DNA from: JBCBXA01 sp039816825
GTDB lineage: Bacteria; Pseudomonadota; Alphaproteobacteria; Rhizobiales; Rhizobiaceae
NCBI GenBank assembly: GCA_039816825.1
Contig: JBCBXA010000082.1
Coordinates: 1-12,663, forward strand
Reading direction: 5' to 3'
Length of the DNA: 12,663 nt
In this document: one piece after another, positions 8,399-12,663 of the stretch
How the letters are laid out: every line of letters starts with the position of its first letter
How positions within the stretch are numbered: position 1 is the first letter of the stretch
Position numbers and translations under genes: made by a program
The notes under the pieces: generated by a model
What the model was told of the DNA's origin: nothing
Databases searched by the model: none
The model's input: only the letters and a program-made list of their open reading frames with translations

Positions 8399-8849
8399 GT
8401 ATTAGCGCCTCTTAAACTGCCTCCCATGTCTGTCCCAAGCGCGATATCAGCTACGTGGGTTGGGACGGAAAGACCGTTCGACCCCCAAATTTCGCTATCT
8501 AGCGAACAGGTCCAAACATGGTCGTTTTGTCCGCAAAGCGGACGTCCGCTTTAGAACCCAATTTGGACGTCAAACAAGATGAACTGAACGGCGGCTTTGT
8601 GTTCCAGAAACTTCTCAGGACCAGTGAGGTTTTGGCACGGGCATTTGGCGCTTGAGAAAGCCTAGTTTCCGTAGGGCAGCGAAACCACTCCAAAAGCGGA
8701 CTTTTTTGGAAATTCCAAGAAACTGTCGTTTTCGAGAAGCGACCCGCATGGGCATAGCCAAACAGATTGCTCCGATATGGTGAGTCGCCACCATCTACCT
8801 GTAAGAGCACCTGCTTGCGAATAGCATCTATTTCACGTATTCATGAAAT
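8399..8849. other. non-coding stretch with several inverted repeats
   Basis: No supported gene lies in these 451 bases. An open frame on the - strand (8499-8810) overlaps the repeats and resembles no known protein. Visible structures are: a 7-bp stem GTCCCAA/TTGGGAC (8432-8438, 8460-8466) that may close the preceding operon; a perfect 7-2-7 dyad TTCGCTA/TAGCGAA (8491-8506); the repeat at 8517-8570; and TCCAAAA/TTTTGGA flanking a GCGGAC (8689-8710). The ars promoter lies at the right end. Confidence 0.6.
8517..8570. repeat. GTCCGC-type intergenic repeat, copy 2, with 18-bp palindrome
   Basis: Bases 8517-8548 match 12263-12294 at 27 of 32 positions, and 8531-8570 aligns with 1795-1833. It contains the perfect palindrome AAAGCGGACGTCCGCTTT (8535-8552), overlapped by a second dyad GTCCGC-AAA-GCGGAC (8529-8543). 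Alternative hairpins are therefore possible on either strand. Confidence 0.55.
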
Positions 8850-8854
8850 ATGAA
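8815..8854 (+). promoter_or_regulatory. ars promoter and ArsR operator overlapping the start codon
   Basis: A dyad TATTTCA (8829-8835)/TGAAATA (8844-8850) surrounds the inner palindrome TTCATGAA (8840-8847) and reaches the first base of the ATG. ArsR-family repressors commonly bind such AT-rich dyads at their own promoter. A weak promoter fits the same place: TTGCGA (8815-8820), 17 bases, then TATTCA (8838-8843). This puts transcription start near 8850, that is, a leaderless mRNA. No Shine-Dalgarno sequence precedes ATG 8850, which agrees. Confidence 0.5.
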
Positions 8855-9791
8855 CGAGCTCGGCCCTCGACTTAGTGCCCTGGCACACCCGCAACGCATG
8901 GCGCTCTTTCGCCTGCTCGTGCGTCGCTACCCGGATTGGGTGCCGGCGGGCGAGATCGCAGGGGCGCTTGGGCTCAAGGACAGCACGGCGTCGGTCTATC
9001 TGTCCGCGCTCGCCAAGGTTGAGCTGATCGCGCGCGAGCGCATCGGCACGTCGCTGCGCTACGCAGTCAATCTCGATGCGGCGCGAGCGGTGATGACGGA
9101 CCTGTTCGTCGACTGCTGCCGCGGCAGGTCTGACCTGTGCCCCCCGCTCGTCGTATCGCCGCTAGCTGGCCTTTCAAGAGATGGCGACCCGCCAGGCGAC
9201 TCTCCTCTCTCGTTGGCTAACCGGAGCCTTTCCATGTCCGATCCCCATGCCTTGGTGACCCCTGGGCCAAGCCTGGATGAGACCGGGCGCTACGATGTCC
9301 TGTTCATCTGCACCGGCAACTCGGCCCGCTCGATCTTCGCCGAGGCGATCTTACGCAACGTGGCCAGCGACCGTTTCCGCGCGCACTCGGCCGGCACACG
9401 ACCCTATTCGGAGCTGAACCCGATCGCGCTGGAGGTGCTGGCTAACGAGGGCCACGACACGTCCCTCCTGCGTGCCAAGCACGTCTCGGAGTTCCAGGCG
9501 CCGGACGCCACCGTCATGGACTTCGTCTTCACGGTCTGTGACCAGGCGGCGAATGAGGAATGCCCGGCCTGGGCAGGGCAACCGATCAGTGCCCATTGGG
9601 GTCAGCCCGATCCGGTCAACGCCGAGGGCAATCACGGCGAGCGTCTGCTTGCCTTTCAGCGGGCCTATGGCGCGCTCCACAACCGGATCAGCCTGTTCAC
9701 GGGGCTGCCGATAGCCTCTCTGAACCGCATGTCACTGCAAAAGCGCGTCGACGAGATCGGCCGCGCACAAGACGTTGGAGCCCTTTCATGA
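8850..9791 (+). CDS. ArsR-ArsC fusion: arsenic-responsive repressor joined to thioredoxin-type arsenate reductase
   Basis: This 313-residue protein has two domains. Residues 1-88 are an ArsR/SmtB winged helix (LSALAHPQRMALFRLL, then recognition-helix region DSTASVYLSALAKVELI, then wing RERIGTSLRYAVN). C89, C90 and C97 (CCRGRSDLC) at its end resemble the CC-x5-C As(III) site described for Acidithiobacillus ArsR. A linker (98-145) leads to a low-molecular-weight phosphatase-fold reductase. This has the P-loop CTGNSARS (nucleophile C154, R160), the redox cysteines C230 and C238 (VCDQAANEECP), and the PDP motif at 253-255. It should reduce arsenate to arsenite and repress the operon until arsenite binds. 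Such fusions are known in alphaproteobacteria. An internal ATG at 9234 with its own ribosome site could yield ArsC alone. The stop overlaps the GAPDH start (ATGA). Confidence 0.92.
   Translation: MNELGPRLSALAHPQRMALFRLLVRRYPDWVPAGEIAGALGLKDSTASVYLSALAKVELIARERIGTSLRYAVNLDAARAVMTDLFVDCCRGRSDLCPPLVVSPLAGLSRDGDPPGDSPLSLANRSLSMSDPHALVTPGPSLDETGRYDVLFICTGNSARSIFAEAILRNVASDRFRAHSAGTRPYSELNPIALEVLANEGHDTSLLRAKHVSEFQAPDATVMDFVFTVCDQAANEECPAWAGQPISAHWGQPDPVNAEGNHGERLLAFQRAYGALHNRISLFTGLPIASLNRMSLQKRVDEIGRAQDVGALS
9223..9236 (+). promoter_or_regulatory. internal ribosome binding site and start inside the arsR-arsC fusion
   Basis: GGAG (9223-9226) lies 7 bases before the in-frame ATG 9234 (residue M129), just upstream of the reductase domain. 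The 14 bases GGAGCCTTTCCATG match 12 of 14 positions with the ribosome site and start of the next gene (GGAGCCCTTTCATG, 9777-9790). A separate ArsC of about 185 residues could be made from here. Confidence 0.5.
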
Positions 9792-10786
9792 CCGTCTACG
9801 CACTCAATGGACTCGGCCGCATCGGAAAGCTCGCGCTCAAACCCCTTTTGGAGCGGGGTTCGCAGATCGCATTTCTGAATGACGCGGTCGGCGATCCCGC
9901 CATGCACGCACATCTCCTGGAGTTCGACACGGTGCATGGGCGCTGGGATGCGCGCTTCGAGGCGGAAGCGGACAGCATAACCATCGACGGGACGCGCCTG
10001 CCTGTCCACGCGGAGCGCGATCCCGCAAGGCTGCCCCTCGACGGGGTTGATGTCGTCATCGATTGCACGGGTGCCCACAAAAGCGAGGCCAAGCTCGCGC
10101 CTTACTTCGCGGCGGGGGTGAAGAGGGTCGTCGTGTCGGCCCCGGTCAAGGACGGCAACGCGGCCAACATCGTCTACGGCGTCAACCACGACACCTACGA
10201 TCCCGCCGCGCATCGCATCGTGACAGCGGCGAGCTGCACCACCAACTGTCTCGCCCCGGTGGTCAAAGTGATCCACGAGGGGATCGGCATCCGGCACGGC
10301 TCGATCACCACCATCCACGACGTCACCAACACCCAGACCATCGTGGACCGCCCGGCCAACGACTTGCGACGGGCACGCTCGGCGCTCAACTCGCTGATCC
10401 CGACGACAACGGGCTCGGCCACCGCCATCACGCTGATCTATCCCGAGCTGACGGGTCGGCTGAATGGCCACGCTGTGCGCGTGCCACTGCTCAACGCCTC
10501 CCTGACCGACTGCGTGTTCGAGGTCGAGCGAGCGGTCACCGAGGACGAGGTCAACACGCTGTTCCGCGAGGCGGCGGAAGGACCGCTGAAGGGCATTCTT
10601 GGATACGAGGAGCGCCCGCTCGTCTCGACGGACTACACCAACGATCCGCGCTCGGCGATCGTGGACGCGCCCTCGACGATGGTCGTCAACGGCACGCAGG
10701 TGAAGGTCTACGCCTGGTATGACAACGAGTGGGGCTACGCGCACCGGCTGGTCGACGTGGCGCTGATGGTAGGGGCGAACCTGTGA
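9788..10786 (+). CDS. ArsJ-associated glyceraldehyde-3-phosphate dehydrogenase
   Basis: This is a 332-residue type I GAPDH. It has the NAD-binding NGLGRIG at 7-13, the catalytic ASCTTN with C150, H177 in TIHDVTNTQ, and the C-terminal YDNEWGYAHR. The TIHDVTNTQ form differs from TVHAYTNDQ of glycolytic enzymes and is typical of the ars-linked subgroup. In the known pathway this enzyme uses arsenate in place of phosphate to form unstable 1-arseno-3-phosphoglycerate, which ArsJ exports. ATG 9788 has GGAG at 9777-9780. The frame is open upstream to 9560, but that part lies inside arsC and is not GAPDH-like. It overlaps arsR-arsC by ATGA and arsJ by GTGA, so the three genes are translationally coupled. 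Arsenate detoxification rather than glycolysis is inferred from context. Confidence 0.93.
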   Translation: MTVYALNGLGRIGKLALKPLLERGSQIAFLNDAVGDPAMHAHLLEFDTVHGRWDARFEAEADSITIDGTRLPVHAERDPARLPLDGVDVVIDCTGAHKSEAKLAPYFAAGVKRVVVSAPVKDGNAANIVYGVNHDTYDPAAHRIVTAASCTTNCLAPVVKVIHEGIGIRHGSITTIHDVTNTQTIVDRPANDLRRARSALNSLIPTTTGSATAITLIYPELTGRLNGHAVRVPLLNASLTDCVFEVERAVTEDEVNTLFREAAEGPLKGILGYEERPLVSTDYTNDPRSAIVDAPSTMVVNGTQVKVYAWYDNEWGYAHRLVDVALMVGANL

Positions 10787-12078
10787 GCGCGGAAGGCGCG
10801 GGTGGCGCAAAGGCGGCCCGCCCGGAGGGGTTGGCCGCGTACATCGCAGTAACGGCCGCCTATTGGGCGTTCATGCTCACCGACGGCGCGCTTCGGATGC
10901 TGGTGCTCTTGCACTTCAACCAGCTCGGCTTCTCGCCGGTCCAACTCGCTTATCTGTTCGTGCTCTACGAGATCGCCGGCGTTGTCACCAACCTGTCGGC
11001 GGGTTGGATCGCGGCGCGCTTCGGGCTGACGACCACCCTGTATGCTGGGCTCGCACTCCAGGTCGTGGCGCTCCTCGCGCTGTCCGCGCTCGACCCTGCC
11101 TGGACGGTGGCCTTCTCGGTTGCCTTCGTCATGCTGGTCCAGGGCGCCTCGGGCGTGGCCAAGGACCTGGCCAAGATGAGTTCCAAGAGCGCGGTCAAGC
11201 TGCTTGCGCCCACCGACGGCGGCGGACTGTTTCGCTGGGTGGCGGTGCTCACGGGCTCGAAGAACGCGGTCAAGGGACTGGGTTTCCTGGTCGGCGCAGG
11301 CGCGCTCGGCCTGTTCGGCTTCGTACCCTCGGTGCTGGGCATGGCCGCGATCCTGTTTGCGATCCTCGCGGTTGTGTTTCTGCGCATGCCGTCGGGTCTG
11401 CCGGCGGGGCGTAAGGACGCCAAGTTCAAGGAGGTTGTCTCCAAGAATCGTAACATCAACTGGCTGTCTCTGGCCCGCACGTTTCTGTTCGGCGCGCGCG
11501 ACGTGTGGTTCGTGGTCGGCATTCCGATCTACTTCTATTCGGTCCTCTCTGACGGCACGGACGAGGGCCGCCGCACGGCCTTCTTCCTAGTCGGCACGTT
11601 TATGGCCGCCTGGATCATACTCTATGGCGCCGTGCAGGCCAACGCGCCGCGTCTTTTGCGCGCGAAGAGCAAGACGCAAAAAGAAATCGTGGGCAGCGCG
11701 CGCTCCTGGGTCGGCACGCTGTTCTTCGTACCCGCCATTCTCGCAGCAGCCGCGTTCTACGCCGGGGAACCGACGGTTTGGTTGACAACGCTCGTGGTGG
11801 TCGGCCTACTCGTCTTCGGCGCGCTGTTCGCAATCAACTCGTCGCTGCACTCCTACCTCATACTCGCCTTCACGGACGCCAGACGCGTGACGATGGATGT
11901 CGGCTTTTACTACATGGCCAACGCCGCTGGACGGCTGATCGGCACGGTGGCTTCGGGCCTGTCCTATCAAATCGGCGGCCTGCCCTTTTGCCTTGGCGTC
12001 GCCGCCGTATTCATCGCCGCCTCGTGGCTCGCGATCGCACGGTTGGATCGAGACGAGATAGAGTCCGCAAGCGCGTAG
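10783..12078 (+). CDS. arsJ: organoarsenical efflux MFS transporter ArsJ
   Basis: This is a 431-residue major-facilitator protein with about twelve membrane helices. An N-terminal region reads LAAYIAVTAAYWAFMLTDGALRMLVLLHF in two steps, followed by LGFSPVQLAYLFVLYEIAGVVTN and the loop GWIAARFG. The segment GASGVAKDLAKMSSKSAVK between helices 4 and 5, and GSKNAVKGLGFLVG, are characteristic of ArsJ. It exports 1-arseno-3-phosphoglycerate made by the preceding GAPDH. GTG 10783 shares bases with the GAPDH stop (GTGA) and has AGGGG at 10771-10775. The frame is open upstream to 10729, but that part is inside gapdh. It is the last gene of the operon. Confidence 0.93.
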   Translation: MSAEGAGGAKAARPEGLAAYIAVTAAYWAFMLTDGALRMLVLLHFNQLGFSPVQLAYLFVLYEIAGVVTNLSAGWIAARFGLTTTLYAGLALQVVALLALSALDPAWTVAFSVAFVMLVQGASGVAKDLAKMSSKSAVKLLAPTDGGGLFRWVAVLTGSKNAVKGLGFLVGAGALGLFGFVPSVLGMAAILFAILAVVFLRMPSGLPAGRKDAKFKEVVSKNRNINWLSLARTFLFGARDVWFVVGIPIYFYSVLSDGTDEGRRTAFFLVGTFMAAWIILYGAVQANAPRLLRAKSKTQKEIVGSARSWVGTLFFVPAILAAAAFYAGEPTVWLTTLVVVGLLVFGALFAINSSLHSYLILAFTDARRVTMDVGFYYMANAAGRLIGTVASGLSYQIGGLPFCLGVAAVFIAASWLAIARLDRDEIESASA

Positions 12079-12112
12079 GCGGCGAACTTGTCTTGTATGA
12101 GTGCAAGTAGGC

Positions 12113-12131
12113 GAAACGCTGTTGGCGTTTC
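12113..12131 (+). terminator. stem-loop after arsJ, probable terminator
   Basis: A perfect 7-bp stem GAAACGC (12113-12119)/GCGTTTC (12125-12131) with a 5-base loop starts 35 bases after the arsJ stop. The 3' arm contains a TTT, but no long T tract follows (ATATGG). It is the natural end of the ars transcript. Confidence 0.5.
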
Positions 12132-12262
12132 ATATGGCCCGCTTTCAGATTTTCGGACGGCCCAACCGCCGGGTCTTGATCTCACCGAGACTCATGTCCC
12201 CCCGTTTCAAAAATGGTCTCTTTTGGCGCGAGCTTGAAAGCAGACTTCAGAACCGTTTAGCA

Positions 12263-12294
12263 CATGGTCACTTTGTCCGCATAGCGGACCTTCG
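12263..12294. repeat. GTCCGC-type intergenic repeat, copy 3
   Basis: This matches 8517-8548 at 27 of 32 positions in the same orientation (shared CATGGTC, TTTGTCCGCA, AGCGGAC). It retains the dyad GTCCGC-ATA-GCGGAC (12275-12289) but not the 18-bp palindrome. The two copies flank the ars operon as imperfect direct repeats. Confidence 0.5.
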
Positions 12295-12663
12295 TGAGGG
12301 ACTTCCAGCTTTGTCTGTAGCGGTGCCCATCGGCAGAGACAGTCCGCTTGCTGTCTCCTTTGGTGCAGATAAGACGTAGCCAAAACCTAGCTTGTAAAAT
12401 GGTCCCAGATCGTTTCCCACGTCGCGATGGCCACTGACGGCGTGATCAAAGCATCACCACCGCGATCGATTTCGTGCAGTCATCATCCCAGAGCCGGTCT
12501 TGGTTGGGGGGCTCCATTGATGGCCACTTGTGAGCTCAATGCTCACCCACTTGATTATCTGACTTGCGTTACGGTTCTCAAGATCTTGTCTAGCCCCCCA
12601 TGTCTGAGCCAGTGATTTGCGGTTTCTCTAGTAAGGTTTCTGGCACGGGTGGCCGCATGTTGA

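Larger units (their letters stand above)
12079..12663. other. non-coding stretch after arsJ
   Basis: I see no convincing gene in these 585 bases. Two + strand open frames (12101-12379, 12427-12615) have no ribosome site and no recognisable protein, and the first runs over the repeat. On the - strand a short open stretch ends ATWETIWDHFTS before a TAG near 12393, preceded by a stop about 24 codons upstream. It might be a gene remnant, but this is unsupported. GTCCGC-type motifs recur at 12275-12289 and 12342-12347. Confidence 0.5.

Noticed and set aside
8499..8810. - strand open frame of 103 codons in the gap before ars
   Set aside because: It crosses the repeat and palindromes, has no ribosome site and no known family.
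9560..9787. Upstream extension of the GAPDH frame
   Set aside because: It lies inside arsC in another frame. The GAPDH fold starts with MTVYALNGLGRIG at 9788, which has its own GGAG.
9665..10810. 381-residue - strand open frame antisense to gapdh
   Set aside because: Long antisense frames are expected in GC-rich genes. The Arg/His/Asp-rich translation has no family features, and the + strand is certain GAPDH.
12393..12470. - strand stretch ending ATWETIWDHFTS before a TAG, as a possible transposase C-terminus
   Set aside because: It is only about 24 codons long between stops. I cannot tie it to a named family, so it is mentioned only as a possible remnant.
12427..12615. + strand open frame of 62 codons near the window end
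   Set aside because: No ribosome site, no domain, and a random-looking composition.

Overview
The window looks like alphaproteobacterial chromosome or large-replicon DNA, most likely from the Rhodobacteraceae/Roseobacter group. That is an inference from family content: a HupE/UreJ permease with a membrane-anchored partner, a CUT1-type ABC operon with its own metallophosphoesterase, and an arsR-arsC fusion with the GAPDH/ArsJ pair. The base composition is moderately high in GC. No RNA gene, IS element, CRISPR array or origin was found.

Region 1 (1-1750, + strand) is a small membrane/metal cluster. It holds the 3' part of a histidine-rich exported protein cut by the window edge, a HupE/UreJ-type multi-pass membrane protein, and a single-pass anchored periplasmic protein. 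A hairpin follows them. A metal (Ni/Co/Zn-like) transport role is plausible but not proven.

Region 2 (1933-8398) is a solute uptake and hydrolysis unit. A LysR regulator on the - strand diverges from a + strand operon of MalK/UgpC-like ATPase, MalF/UgpA-like permease, MalG/UgpE-like permease, UgpB-like binding protein and a class III (CpdA/GpdQ-like) metallophosphoesterase. The second permease is interrupted by an in-frame TAA, so the transporter may be broken in this strain or made from two pieces. The hydrolase suggests that the imported solute is a phosphodiester.

Region 3 (8850-12078) is an arsenate-resistance operon with translationally overlapping genes: an ArsR-ArsC fusion, a GAPDH that would make 1-arseno-3-phosphoglycerate, and the ArsJ exporter of that compound. 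It looks GC-richer than its surroundings. It lies between two non-coding stretches (8399-8849 and 12079-12663) that carry related short repeats built on GTCCGC/GCGGAC. A third related element lies at 1795-1833. The best leads are the interrupted permease, the internal ribosome site inside the ArsR-ArsC fusion, the transporter-phosphodiesterase link, and the repeats around the ars operon.
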